The notes: generated by a model from the sequence alone, not told the origin. 64,000 nt of DNA from CAHJWO01 sp964245885 (GCA_964245885.1 CAXTOX010000004.1:13938-77937); one strand, 5' to 3'; shown: positions 17,062-26,433, counted from the stretch's first letter. Numbers and translations: made by a program.

Positions 17062-18705
17062 TCAAACCGCCCCAACGGTCGTAACAGCGGTCGGAACTTC
17101 TGCTTGGCTGCGCGGTGCCGTCCTGCGTTTGAGAACCGGCACGGGCGTGGTTTGTCCCCAGCTCCGCCAGCCCTCGGTCAACTCCAGCCAGAGCCAACTG
17201 CGAAACGCGCCGACCAGCGGCCAAGCGCTTTTCGGGCTGAAGGTGAACCCGCCGAAAAGGAAGTTGCGTCCGACATTGCGCCGGCCAAATAGCCCGCGCG
17301 CACGGCGTACCCGGCCCATCGCTGCCATGCGCCGGTTGTAAAAGCGCATGAAGTAGAAAAACGGCGTCGACGGCGGCAGGGAATAGATCGGCCGCACGAG
17401 CACCTCCGGTCCGCTGCGGAACGGTTGTGAGGCGACGAAGATGTAGTAAAGCCCGAGGTCGAAGAGGAACGCGATCCGGTACAACTCGAAGTCGCCCATG
17501 TACTCGTACTTGTTCTGGTAGATCGCCTCGAACCACCGCTGGTAGGCTCGCGAGTAGTCGCGGTTGTGGCGTTCCAACCGCTTCGCCACATCGGCCTCGC
17601 CGGCCCGCTCCGCGAGGATCACATCCGCGGCGGCGTTCGCGGTGTAGGCGATCCAATCCATGCCCGGACTGTAGAACGGGTCGATGAAACCGGCAGCATC
17701 GCCAACCAGCGCAAAGCCGTCGCCCGCGAACGTCGTGCTGTAGTACGGCAGGTTCTTGCGAAAGTGTACGTCGTCCTCCTGCCAGCGGGCATCCGCCAGG
17801 ATTTCGCGCGCGAAGGGGCTGCGCCCCGTCAGGAAGGCGCGGGTGCGCTCGCCCGGATTCGGGCCGGGCGGTAGCGTGACGTAGCGTTGGTCGTACACCA
17901 GACCGACGCTCACATCGCCGCCCTTCAGCGGAATGAACCACGCCCACCAGCCGTCGCCCATCGCGTGGTTGGTCGCCGTCTGGCGCATCCCGTAAACCCG
18001 CTTGGACCACTCCGGGAACTTGGTCCGCATCTCCATGCCGTCGAGGTTTTTGACGCCGGACCAGCGCGACCACACGGCGGCGGTGGGATGATCCTCGTTC
18101 TGGCGGTGCCAGCCTTCCTGGCGGGCGAGCAAAGCGCGGACACCCGATGCGTCGACCACCCAGCGCGCCCGGACGACGCTCTCCCGTCCTTCCGCGTCGC
18201 GGACCGTCACCCGCTGCTGGCCCCCGGCGGCGAGTTCGGTGCGGACCATCTGGACGGGTCGGCGGAGTTCCGCGCCGAGCGCGCAGGCGCGGCGGAGCAC
18301 TTCCTCGTCGAGCACTGCCCGGTCGACCATGAACGCGGGCACGCGCGTCAGGAACCGGCCACCAATCTCGCCGCAATCGTCGAACTTCTCCGCGCGGTCG
18401 TTGGAGAAATAGAACCGCAACCCCTGCTTGCAATAATGGTGTTCATTCAGGTGTTCGGCGAGCCCGAGCTGCTGGATCAGGAAATAGGTGCTGATCTCGA
18501 TGGTCGATTCGCCCACCCGGCGCTCGAAGGCGGCGGCGCGTTCAACGATCAACACGCGGAGCGCCGGGTTCTTCTGCAAGAGCAGGACGGCGGTCGCCGC
18601 GCCGGAAAGCGCGCCGCCGATGATCGCCACGTCGTAAACACCTCCATCCGAGCCGGTGCCGTCGGTGGTCCGCGTGTTTGGAGGAAGTGGCTTTTCCAAA
18701 GTCAT
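17062..18705 (-). CDS. FAD-dependent halogenase-like oxidoreductase
   Basis: A 547-residue flavoprotein. FAD binding: DVAIIGGALSGAATAVLLL, and later GDGFALVGDAAGFIDPFYSP. It carries both signatures used to recognise flavin-dependent halogenases: WxWxIP (W-A-W-F-I-P in DGWWAWFIPLKG) and Fx.Px.Sx.G (FIDPFYSPG). The neighbouring ACP suggests a carrier-tethered substrate, as for PltA-type enzymes. The catalytic Lys could not be assigned by eye, so a hydroxylase or dehydrogenase role remains possible. The ATG at 18703-18705 follows a promoter so closely that the transcript may be leaderless. It is divergent from the ACP operon. Confidence 0.75.
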   Translation of the reverse strand: MTLEKPLPPNTRTTDGTGSDGGVYDVAIIGGALSGAATAVLLLQKNPALRVLIVERAAAFERRVGESTIEISTYFLIQQLGLAEHLNEHHYCKQGLRFYFSNDRAEKFDDCGEIGGRFLTRVPAFMVDRAVLDEEVLRRACALGAELRRPVQMVRTELAAGGQQRVTVRDAEGRESVVRARWVVDASGVRALLARQEGWHRQNEDHPTAAVWSRWSGVKNLDGMEMRTKFPEWSKRVYGMRQTATNHAMGDGWWAWFIPLKGGDVSVGLVYDQRYVTLPPGPNPGERTRAFLTGRSPFAREILADARWQEDDVHFRKNLPYYSTTFAGDGFALVGDAAGFIDPFYSPGMDWIAYTANAAADVILAERAGEADVAKRLERHNRDYSRAYQRWFEAIYQNKYEYMGDFELYRIAFLFDLGLYYIFVASQPFRSGPEVLVRPIYSLPPSTPFFYFMRFYNRRMAAMGRVRRARGLFGRRNVGRNFLFGGFTFSPKSAWPLVGAFRSWLWLELTEGWRSWGQTTPVPVLKRRTAPRSQAEVPTAVTTVGAV

Positions 18706-18712
18706 GTGAACA

Positions 18713-18741
18713 GTTATAGTGTGTCGTCCCGCTCGGCTCAA
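18713..18741 (-). promoter_or_regulatory. Sigma70-type promoter of the halogenase-like gene
   Basis: On the minus strand TTGAGC (18736-18741) and TATAAC (18713-18718) are separated by exactly 17 bases. The ATG begins only seven bases after the -10 box, so a transcript starting at the usual distance would begin at or near the start codon. Consensus match only; there is no other evidence. Confidence 0.4.
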
Positions 18742-18797
18742 ATCGTTTTGCGTCTCTTGACGTTCCTCGCCGCCGTGATCTAGCCTCGCGCCGTTCC

Positions 18798-19061
18798 ATG
18801 CCCCTCCCCCCGCCCGAAACCCTCGAAGGCCAACTGATCGTGCTGCTGCGCGAACGGGTCCTCGAAACCTCCGCCCCCATGGAAGCGGACACGAACCTCT
18901 ACACACTCGGGATGGATTCCATGGCGATCATGCAATTGCTCATCCTCGTCGAGGAGGAATACGGCGTGTCCCTGCCGGAAAGCTCGCTGACGCGCGACAA
19001 CTTCACCACGCCCCGCCAACTCGCCCACCTCGTCCGCGCGCAGAGCGGCGCGACCGCCTAG
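18798..19061 (+). CDS. Acyl carrier protein, stand-alone
   Basis: An 87-residue carrier protein. The phosphopantetheine attachment serine is in TLGMDSMAIMQLLILVEEEY, and the flanking acidic helices match the PP-binding family. It is not the housekeeping AcpP, whose DSL motif and fabD-fabG neighbourhood are absent. It starts the operon ACP, condensation-like enzyme, FAD oxidoreductase, AMP ligase (gaps or overlaps of 14, -4 and -4 bp), and would carry the substrate loaded by the AMP ligase. Confidence 0.9.
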   Translation: MPLPPPETLEGQLIVLLRERVLETSAPMEADTNLYTLGMDSMAIMQLLILVEEEYGVSLPESSLTRDNFTTPRQLAHLVRAQSGATA

Positions 19062-19075
19062 CCGCCTTTGGTGCG

Positions 19076-20449
19076 ATGCCGACGCCGGCCGCGACGACCT
19101 TCCAGACCATCGCACGCGTCCCGTTCCTGGTCGCCGACAGCTTCGTGCTGGCGCTGAACGACTTCATGCGCCGCACGCACCAGGGCGGGCACGTCAGCCA
19201 CTCGGTGATCGAACTCGCCGGCCCGCCGGACCTCGCGCGTCTGCGGGCCTGTCTCCGCCGGGTCTTGGCGAAGCATCCGCTCCTTGCCGCCCACCCGCGC
19301 CGCCACTGGCGTACCCGCTTGCCTTACTGGGCCGTTCCGACGATTCCGCCGGAACGGAGTCTGCCTTTCGGCTGCTGGCGCGAAGGCGAGATTCCCGCCG
19401 GTCAGCCGATGGCGGACGCCGCGCCGACCACAGATTTCCAGAAACTCGTGCAATGGCTTTCCAACGAGCCGCTCGCGGTGGACGGCTGGGAGTTCAACGC
19501 CCGCGTCGATGCCGTCGCGCGGTGCGGCGGGGGTTTTTGCCTGATCCTGACGTGGTCCCACCTGTTGTTCGACGGCAAGGGAGCCGAGTTGTTCTGCGCC
19601 GAATTGGCCCGCCTGTGCAATGGGATCGACGCGCCGGAGGAACCGGCCAAGTCAGCCCCGCCGCGTCAGCGGTTGTCCTTTCTCCAGAAGTTCCGCCGCA
19701 CCAAGGCCGCGATGGATTACCAGACCGGCCTCCAGGAAACCGGGGTGCCGTCGCTCGGTGGTCCGAGGCCCCGTCCGGGCAGCGCCAACTACCAGCTTCT
19801 CACGTTCGAGGCCGCCGACTCCGCCGCGATCCGCCGACGCGCCGAGCAGATGGGCGGCGGCCTGTTCCCGATCACGTTTTTTGTGGCCTGCGTGGCGCGC
19901 GCGCACGACCGGGTGTTCCGGCACCGCGGACAACGGCCCGCCGGGTACGGCATCAGCGTGCCCACGCAAACCCGCAAGCGCGGCGCAAAAAGCCCCTTGT
20001 TTCACAACCACGTCGCCCCGTTTTTCTTCAATCCGCGCCGCGAACACCTGGGCAGCGTCGCCGAGACGGCGGCGGCGATGAAGGCACAGTTCGCCGTGCT
20101 GGTGCGGAACAAGGTGGCGGAATCCCTCGATAGTGTGCTCGACCTCATGCGCCCGCTGCCCAACCGGATCTTCCTGGCGATCATCCGCGCGCAGTTCAAG
20201 GGCGAACTCTGCACCTGTTACAGTTCGCACACGGGCTCGTTCGCGCCCGAGACGAAAACCTTCGCCGGTGCGGACGTGACAAACGCCTATCACCTTCCCT
20301 GCCTGGGCACCCCGCCGGGGACGGGCATCTTCTTCGGCGAACACGGCGACCGGCTCAACGTGACGATCACCTGGCGTGACGGCGCGTTGACCGACGAGGA
20401 GCGCGCGTTGATGGTAACACAGTTGCACGACGATTTGCTCGGACCATGA
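19076..20449 (+). CDS. Condensation-domain-like acyltransferase
   Basis: A 457-residue protein of the CoA-dependent acyltransferase/condensation superfamily. The HxxxDG motif is present as SHLLFDGKGAELFC near residue 162, and the N-terminal FMRRTHQGGHVSHSVIEL and LAKHPLLAAHP match the usual start (many partners read 'HP L'). The C-terminal half contains NHVAPFFFNPRREHLGS, comparable to the structural latch region. It would join a carrier-bound acyl group to a nucleophile. Its stop overlaps the FAD oxidoreductase start by ATGA, implying coupled translation. Acceptor and donor are unknown. Confidence 0.75.
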   Translation: MPTPAATTFQTIARVPFLVADSFVLALNDFMRRTHQGGHVSHSVIELAGPPDLARLRACLRRVLAKHPLLAAHPRRHWRTRLPYWAVPTIPPERSLPFGCWREGEIPAGQPMADAAPTTDFQKLVQWLSNEPLAVDGWEFNARVDAVARCGGGFCLILTWSHLLFDGKGAELFCAELARLCNGIDAPEEPAKSAPPRQRLSFLQKFRRTKAAMDYQTGLQETGVPSLGGPRPRPGSANYQLLTFEAADSAAIRRRAEQMGGGLFPITFFVACVARAHDRVFRHRGQRPAGYGISVPTQTRKRGAKSPLFHNHVAPFFFNPRREHLGSVAETAAAMKAQFAVLVRNKVAESLDSVLDLMRPLPNRIFLAIIRAQFKGELCTCYSSHTGSFAPETKTFAGADVTNAYHLPCLGTPPGTGIFFGEHGDRLNVTITWRDGALTDEERALMVTQLHDDLLGP

Positions 20450-21941
20450 ACATGGAAACGTTCGACGTGGTCGTGGCCGGCGGCGGCAGCGCGGGACTCG
20501 CCGCCGGGGTCGCGGCGGCCCGGCTCGGCGCGCGCACGTTGCTGGTCGAACGCCACGGCTCGCTGGGCGGGATGGCCACGGCGGCGCTCGTGCACTCGAT
20601 CTGCGGACTCTACCGGCTGCCTTTGGACAAGGGTGCGCCGGCCGTGCTGGCTAACGAAGGTTTCGCGGCGGAGTTCGCCCGCCGTCTGAGCGCGGCCGGC
20701 GGCGCGCAGGGACCGGTGCGGATGGGCCGGGTGGACGTGCTGCTCCATCGACCCATCGCCTTTGCGCAACTCGCCGACCGGTTCGTCCGTGAAACCCCCG
20801 CGTTGACGACGCGGCTGCACACCGAGATCGTCGCCGCCGAGGCCGACAGCCTGACCCTGACCTGCCGTGGCGTTTCCCGAAAAATCCGCGCCGGAGCCTG
20901 GATCGACGCCACCGGCGACGGCGTGCTGGCCACTCTGCGGGGGGCATCTTCCGAGACCGCCGCGAGCGCGCACCTGCAGCGGCCGGCGTTCATCTTCGCG
21001 TTGGGCAACGTGGAACCGGCGTCGCTCGACGACGACGCCCGCCTGCGACTGGCGCGGCGGATCGTGGGAGCGGTGCGCGACGGCCGCCTGCCGTCGAGTG
21101 CGCTGGGCACGCACTTCCGTGCGAGCCCGCAGCCCGGCGAGGCGTTTGTCACGGTTGACCTGTCCGGCGGGCCGGAGTTCGATCCGCTCGACGCCGGGTC
21201 CGCAGGCGACTCCGTCAAGATCGGGGTGGTCCTGCCGTTCACCGGCGTCCAGGCCACGATCGCCAAGCTCGAGGGGCAGGGTGCGCAGGCGGCGGTCGAC
21301 GAGATCAACGCGGCCGGCGGCATCGGCGGCAAGACCAAGATCGAACTGGTCCAGGCCGACGACCAGCTCAACGCCACGCAGGCGGCGACGGTGATGCGGG
21401 ACCTGAAGTCGAAGGGCGTGCNNNNNNNNNNGACGCCGGGTCGCTGTCGAACCTGGAAACGGAAGGCCGCGAACTGGCCGAAGGGATCGTCGGCGTGTTG
21501 CGCGAGACGCCGGAGTTTGCACGCTGTTTCATCGCGGCGTGGCCATCGCGCGCGGGAGTGCGCGAGAGCCGGCGAGTCGTGGGACGCTACCGCCTGGAAA
21601 CGGCCGACATCGAGACCGGGGCGCAGTTCGAGGATGCGGTCGCCTACGCCGCCTGGCCGATGGAATTGCGCGAGAATATTCAAGGGCCCAAGCTGCGTTT
21701 TCCCACGGGAGAAGCTCCCTGCGGCATTCCCCTGCGCAGCCTGCGGGCGCAGGACGACGACGCGTTGTTCGTCGCGGGCCGCTGCCTGTCGTCGAGCCAC
21801 GAGGCGCAGGCGTCCCTGCGGGTGGTCGGCACGTGCCTGGCCACCGGGGAAGCGGCGGGACTTGCCGCGGCGCTGAAAGTCCATCATGCTGACGACGATG
21901 CCGCCGCGATCCGTGCCGCGCGGGCGCGCGTTGCCGCATGA
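20446..21941 (+). CDS. FAD-dependent oxidoreductase (assembly-disrupted)
   Basis: A FAD_oxidored-type flavoprotein: FDVVVAGGGSAGLAAGVAAA, then TLLVERHGSLGGMATAALV, and a C-terminal FVAGRCLSSSHEAQASLRVV. The gene is not continuous as assembled: from 21190 to 21431 it holds a fragment of an unrelated LivK-like binding protein plus ten Ns, after which the frame shifts. The 11 bases GACGCCGGGTC occur on both sides (21190-21200 and 21432-21442); deleting one copy with the intervening sequence (242 bp) restores a single frame of about 417 codons that continues to the stop at 21941. The gene overlaps both neighbours by ATGA and probably oxidises the carrier-bound intermediate. Confidence 0.75.
21190..21431 (+). 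other. Chimeric segment with foreign LivK fragment and N gap
   Basis: Translated in the frame entering it, this stretch reads DSVKIGVVLPFTGVQATIAK, then EINAAGGIGGKTKIELVQAD, the N-terminal part of a branched-chain amino acid ABC binding protein (Peripla_BP_6). It is followed by ten Ns (21422-21431) and by a repeat of GACGCCGGGTC, which also starts it. The 242-bp length is not a multiple of three, and removing it repairs the host gene. This is best explained as an assembly join error at a contig end, not a natural insertion. Confidence 0.8.
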
Positions 21942-23278
21942 ACATCGTCGAGAATATCTTCCGCTCCGCGGACCGGCGGGCGGTCGCCCTGGTTTGCGGC
22001 GACGAGGAGATCACCTACGGTACGCTCGGCGAGCGGGTAGAGGCCACCGCCGCCCGCATCGCCGCGACGGCCGCCACACGGGTCGCGCTGGATTGTCCCA
22101 ACGGCATCGCCCACGTCGTGCTCGCCCTCGCCATCGTGCGAGCCGGCAAATGCCTCGTCCCACTCGCCAGCGAACTCGCCGCCCCCGAGCGCAAGCGCAT
22201 CGTCCGCGAGACCGGCGTTGGCGCGGTCGTCGACGCCGCCGGGGTTGTCCGCGACGTACCGGTCGCCGACGACGGCAGCTTCGAGGAGGCCGCCCTGGCC
22301 GCGCTCAACCCCGCGTTCATCCGGTTCAGTTCCGGCACGACCGGCACGAGCAAGGGCGTGGTCATTTCGCACGAAAGCCTGCTGGCGCGCGTCACCGCGG
22401 CGAACCGTGGCCTCCGGATCACGCCGGCCGACCGGATCGTCTGGATTTTGCCGATGGCGCATCATTTCGCCGTGTCGATCATGCTGTACCTGCACGCGGG
22501 CGCGACGACGCTGATCGTCAACTCCCATCTCGCCGACGACGTGCTGACGGCGGGCATCCGGCAGAGCGGGACCGTCCTGTACGGCGCGCCGTTCCACCAC
22601 GCCCTGCTCGCGGCGGAGGGTTCGGGACGGCACTGGCCCACGTTGCGGCTGGCCGTGTCGGTGGCGGCTTCGCTGCCGCTCAAAACGGCGCTTGCCTTCG
22701 ATGCCCGCTACGGCGTAGTGCTGACGCAGGGACTCGGGATCATCGAGGTCGGCTTGCCGTTGCTCAACCTCCTTTCCGCCCGCGAAAAACCAGGGTCGGT
22801 CGGCCGGCCGCAGCCCGGTTTCGAGGCCGAAATCCGTGCCGGGGGCGAACTCTACCTGCGTGGTCCGGGCATGTTCGACGCCTACCTGCGTTCCTGGCGT
22901 CGGCGCGCTGACGTGCTGGAGAACGGTTGGTTCCGGACGGGCGACCTCGCGGAGGTCGACGATGACGGCGACCTTTACCTGCTCGGGCGCAGTCACTCGG
23001 TCATCAACTGCGGTGGCTTGAAATGCTTCCCCGAGGAAATCGAAGCCGTGCTCTGTGAACATCCCGGGGTGTCCGCCGCGCGCGTCTTCGGCAAGGACAA
23101 CGCCCGCTTCGGTGCCATCCCGGTCGCGGAGATCGAGGCGCGCGATCCTGTGCGGCCCCCTCCGACCAGGGAACTTCTCACCCATTGTGGCCGCCGGCTC
23201 GCGGCGTACAAGGTGCCGGTGTCGGTCCAGGTCGTCGAGCGGATCGCGCGGACGGCCAGCGGCAAGATCAAACGGTAG
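21938..23278 (+). CDS. AMP-dependent acyl/aryl ligase
   Basis: A 446-residue ANL-superfamily enzyme. The phosphate-binding loop is FIRFSSGTTGTSKGVVISHE, the aromatic/TGD region ENGWFRTGDLAEVDDDGDLY, and the catalytic Lys near the end is in RTASGKIKR. At 446 residues it is at the short end of the family but has both N- and C-terminal domains. It probably activates an acid and loads it on the ACP of the same operon. The start overlaps the FAD oxidoreductase stop by ATGA; the end overlaps the convergent MMPL gene by 11 bp. Confidence 0.85.
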   Translation: MNIVENIFRSADRRAVALVCGDEEITYGTLGERVEATAARIAATAATRVALDCPNGIAHVVLALAIVRAGKCLVPLASELAAPERKRIVRETGVGAVVDAAGVVRDVPVADDGSFEEAALAALNPAFIRFSSGTTGTSKGVVISHESLLARVTAANRGLRITPADRIVWILPMAHHFAVSIMLYLHAGATTLIVNSHLADDVLTAGIRQSGTVLYGAPFHHALLAAEGSGRHWPTLRLAVSVAASLPLKTALAFDARYGVVLTQGLGIIEVGLPLLNLLSAREKPGSVGRPQPGFEAEIRAGGELYLRGPGMFDAYLRSWRRRADVLENGWFRTGDLAEVDDDGDLYLLGRSHSVINCGGLKCFPEEIEAVLCEHPGVSAARVFGKDNARFGAIPVAEIEARDPVRPPPTRELLTHCGRRLAAYKVPVSVQVVERIARTASGKIKR

Positions 23279-25667
23279 CGGGTGGCGCACTCTTCGGGCG
23301 GTGGAGCCACTTCCAGGCGGGCGGGATCAGGAAGACGGAGATCACTGCGTCGAGCAGCAGTCCCAACGCGCAGGTTTGCCCGAGGCTGGCCAGCCCCAGG
23401 TGGTTTGCCCAACTGATCGAGCCGAAGCCCGCCGACGCCGAACACGCGCATAACCCGATAACCACGAACAACTCGCGCCGCGCACCCGGCACATCGCCGC
23501 CGTTCCGACGTAGCGCCAGCAGCAACAGGATGCTGTAGTCGGTGCCGGTGCCGAGGAGCAGCAGGATGGCGGCGAGATTGAAGAAGTTCCACGTCAGCCC
23601 GAGCAGCGACATCGCGCCGAGCAGGCAGGCAAACACGAGCAAAGTAACCGCCACGAAAAGCCTGACCGACCGCGCGTCGCGGAAGGCGAACACCAGCAAC
23701 CCGAGCACGATGGTCGCCACCCCGATGATCGCCCGCTCGAACTCCCACGGGATCGCGCTCCGCAGTTCCACGCTGAGCAGTTTCCAACCGGTCAGGTACA
23801 CGCCACCGCCACCCACTTCGCTGGAAAGCGCCCCTTCGTGGTCCGGCGTCGGCTGGACAAACCCCGTAGCGTACCAGCGACCGTTCTCCTTGTCGTGGTG
23901 AGACACGCGCTGGAGCAACCAGCGGCTCGCGTCGTTCTGCGGCCAGATCGGCGGCGTTTGCCCGGACCACGCGGACCACTGCCGGAGGAGATTGTCCGTC
24001 AAGGTAAACGCATCGTCCTTGAACCCCGCTTCGATGACGGCCTGCCGCAGGCGGGGAGCCTGACCGGCGAGACCGGCGAGCAGCGGGAGGTTCACCCGCT
24101 GACGCTCGGCGTCCGGCCAGAGCGGCAACGCCGAGCGGAAACTCCGCACGTCGCCGCGTGCCTGGGCGATGGAGAGTTGCATCTCCGCCGTGCGCAAGCG
24201 CGTGAGCACCGCTTCCACGCTGTCGCCTTCCACCAGGAGGTTGAGCGGGTCCACCTGATCGCTGAGCCGCGCGGCCATGTGGTCCAGCGCGTCGTACGCC
24301 TCGCTGTGCCGCGGGCGCAACGGCCGCTCGGAAAAATCACTGACGGGCAACCCCTTCCAGAACAGCCCGCCGAGCAACGCCGCCACCAACGCGACGGTGA
24401 CCCACGCGCCGAAGCGATGGAACCGCTCCGACCACACGGTTCGCTCCACGAACGACGGCGGCGCGTCGCCCTCCCGTTGCACCCAGCGCAGCACCAGCGG
24501 CGCGTAGACGGTCAGCATCACCACGGCTCCCACCACGACGCCGACGCCCACGAGGTTGCCGAGTTGGGACAAGCCGGGGAGGCTGCTGACGTTCAGCGCG
24601 AAAAACGCCGCGCCGGTCGTCCCCGCCGTCCAGGCGATGTAGCGCAGGCACTGCCGTTGCAACTCGCGCAACGTTCCGCCGAAATGCTGCGCGCGCTGGT
24701 AGATGAAATATCCGTAGTCCACGCTCAGCCCGATCATGATGGCCGAGCTGCCGACGCCGATCACCGTGAGCTGACTCATGAACAACCCGGCAATCGCCAA
24801 GGAAAGCCCGAAAACTAGGATCAGCATCGCCTGCAACGCCAACAGCGGCCGGAACCGCCGGTAACAAAACCAGAAGATCAACGCGATGATGACCAGGGTG
24901 ACCACCGCCGACCACTGCATGTCGCTCTGCATGCTGCCGGCGATGGAAGCCTCGATGGCCGGCGAGCCGGTGTATCCCAGCCGGCAGCCGCCGCGGTCCT
25001 GCCATGAGGCCGTCGCTTTCTTGACCGCCTCCACCCAAGCGATGGCCTCGTTGTAATTCGCGAGCTTGGCCGGAGCCTCCACGAAGACGACGTGGAACGT
25101 CCCGTCGGCCGAGGCAAACTTGGTTTGTTCATCGCCACCGCCCATCAACGATCCCACCGCCGACCCGCTGATGTCATAGGGATCGTAGCTCAGCAGCCCG
25201 ATCTCCTGCGGCGAAGCGGATTCGGAGAGCTTGTCGAGGGTGTCGCGCAACGTTTGCGGGGCGTGCTCGGGCGAAAGCCGATCCACCAGCGCGCGCACCT
25301 TGTCCGGCGGTTGGTTGAGCGCGAGGAACGCGAGGAGTTCGGAGAGTTGCGCGGGGTCCTTTTCCCAGGGCGGCCGGGCGTACGCGCGCTTGACGAGCCC
25401 CGGCACGGCCGAGAGACCCGCGGCAATGGTATCGGCATTCGCTTCCGCCGCCTCGGCGGTGGGAGCCTCCACGGTGATGATCAGCTCGTTGTCCGCGACG
25501 AACTCCTTCAGGAGCAACGACAGCCCCTGCACCTGCCGCAGGCCGGTAGGGAGGAGTTTGAGGATGTCGACGTTGAAGCTGATGCGCGACAAACCCGCCG
25601 CCACGAAGACCAGCACGGCGGCGCCGACCGCCAGCCGGGTGAGGAGAGTACGCCGGCTACTTTGCAT
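23268..25667 (-). CDS. MMPL/RND-family exporter
   Basis: A 799-residue inner-membrane transporter with the duplicated RND layout: one N-terminal helix (LTRLAVGAAVLVFVAAGLS), a large periplasmic loop, a block of five helices containing IGVGSSAIMIGLSVDYGYFI, then a second single helix, loop and five-helix block with LLLLGTGTDYSILLLLALRR. The GxxxDYG/GTDYS signatures mark the proton-coupling helices. Exporters of this kind accompany aryl polyene and flexirubin-type clusters, moving lipidic products. It overlaps the upstream LolA-like gene by 11 bp, so they are translated together. Confidence 0.88.
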   Translation of the reverse strand: MQSSRRTLLTRLAVGAAVLVFVAAGLSRISFNVDILKLLPTGLRQVQGLSLLLKEFVADNELIITVEAPTAEAAEANADTIAAGLSAVPGLVKRAYARPPWEKDPAQLSELLAFLALNQPPDKVRALVDRLSPEHAPQTLRDTLDKLSESASPQEIGLLSYDPYDISGSAVGSLMGGGDEQTKFASADGTFHVVFVEAPAKLANYNEAIAWVEAVKKATASWQDRGGCRLGYTGSPAIEASIAGSMQSDMQWSAVVTLVIIALIFWFCYRRFRPLLALQAMLILVFGLSLAIAGLFMSQLTVIGVGSSAIMIGLSVDYGYFIYQRAQHFGGTLRELQRQCLRYIAWTAGTTGAAFFALNVSSLPGLSQLGNLVGVGVVVGAVVMLTVYAPLVLRWVQREGDAPPSFVERTVWSERFHRFGAWVTVALVAALLGGLFWKGLPVSDFSERPLRPRHSEAYDALDHMAARLSDQVDPLNLLVEGDSVEAVLTRLRTAEMQLSIAQARGDVRSFRSALPLWPDAERQRVNLPLLAGLAGQAPRLRQAVIEAGFKDDAFTLTDNLLRQWSAWSGQTPPIWPQNDASRWLLQRVSHHDKENGRWYATGFVQPTPDHEGALSSEVGGGGVYLTGWKLLSVELRSAIPWEFERAIIGVATIVLGLLVFAFRDARSVRLFVAVTLLVFACLLGAMSLLGLTWNFFNLAAILLLLGTGTDYSILLLLALRRNGGDVPGARRELFVVIGLCACSASAGFGSISWANHLGLASLGQTCALGLLLDAVISVFLIPPAWKWLHRPKSAPPATV

Positions 25668-26328
25668 CGACGATCTCGTAGCCGGTGAAATCGTAGTCGA
25701 ACTGGCGCGCGTCGATCTTCTGGTTGATCCGCACGTCAGAGAACTCGTTGCGCATCGACGAGCCATCGCGCGTGACGAACTCGAACGCGATCAGATGGCC
25801 CGTTTCCGTGTCGAAGTCGATGCGGACCGAAGCCAGCGCGTTCTTCGCCTGCGGGTCGCGCGGCAGGACTTCCAGGTGGCAGCGCGTGCCCTCGGCGGAC
25901 ACCGCCACGACCTCGAAGCGGCGGGTGAAATCCTCGAAATTCTTGGCGAACGGGAAATCCATCATCGGCATCCGCCGCGCGTTGCCCGGCTGGCTCAACG
26001 CGGCGGTGGGCGTCCGCTCGGCCCGCTTCTTGCCCGGCGTGATGACGTAATAGTTTTCGCCCTTGCGGAGCACGACGGTTTTCGGCGGATCGCCGAGTTC
26101 CCACCGGAAGGCCCCCGGCGCGCTGTACCAGAGGCGACCCGGCGCGGCCAGTGGATCGCGCAGGTTCTTGTAGGAGCGCGTCTGCGTGAAATCGGCTTGG
26201 AGCGTGTGGAGTTCTTCCTGGCGGGCCAGCCACCGTTTCACCGGCGCGAGATCGGGCGGGTCCACCGCGGCCAGTGGACCGACGACGCCGAGAAAGAGCA
26301 GCAGGGAGGAAAGCAGGCGCTTGCACAT
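25657..26328 (-). CDS. LolA-like outer-membrane carrier protein
   Basis: A 223-residue exported protein: signal peptide LLSSLLLFLGVVGPLAAVD, then HTLQADFTQTRSYKNLRDPL, GRLWYSAPGAFRWELGDPPK and KGENYYVITPGKKRAE, all typical of LolA-type half-barrels. Paralogs of LolA in pigment and polyene clusters, paired with MMPL exporters, are thought to carry lipid-like products to the outer membrane; the 11-bp overlap with the MMPL gene supports that role here. The housekeeping LolA is presumably elsewhere. Confidence 0.8.
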   Translation of the reverse strand: MCKRLLSSLLLFLGVVGPLAAVDPPDLAPVKRWLARQEELHTLQADFTQTRSYKNLRDPLAAPGRLWYSAPGAFRWELGDPPKTVVLRKGENYYVITPGKKRAERTPTAALSQPGNARRMPMMDFPFAKNFEDFTRRFEVVAVSAEGTRCHLEVLPRDPQAKNALASVRIDFDTETGHLIAFEFVTRDGSSMRNEFSDVRINQKIDARQFDYDFTGYEIVDAK

Positions 26329-26433
26329 CGCGCGGAAGCTTCACCCGGCCGACTACCGGCGCAAACGGTATCCCGTACACGACAAACGCCGGTTGACGAT
26401 CCCGGCGGTTGGAGGACGGTTGCGCCGCCCTCC

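Noticed and set aside
21201..21421. Natural fusion of a LivK-like domain to the FAD oxidoreductase
   Set aside because: The segment breaks the host frame, is followed by Ns and is bounded by an 11-bp repeat whose removal repairs the gene; an assembly error explains all of this.
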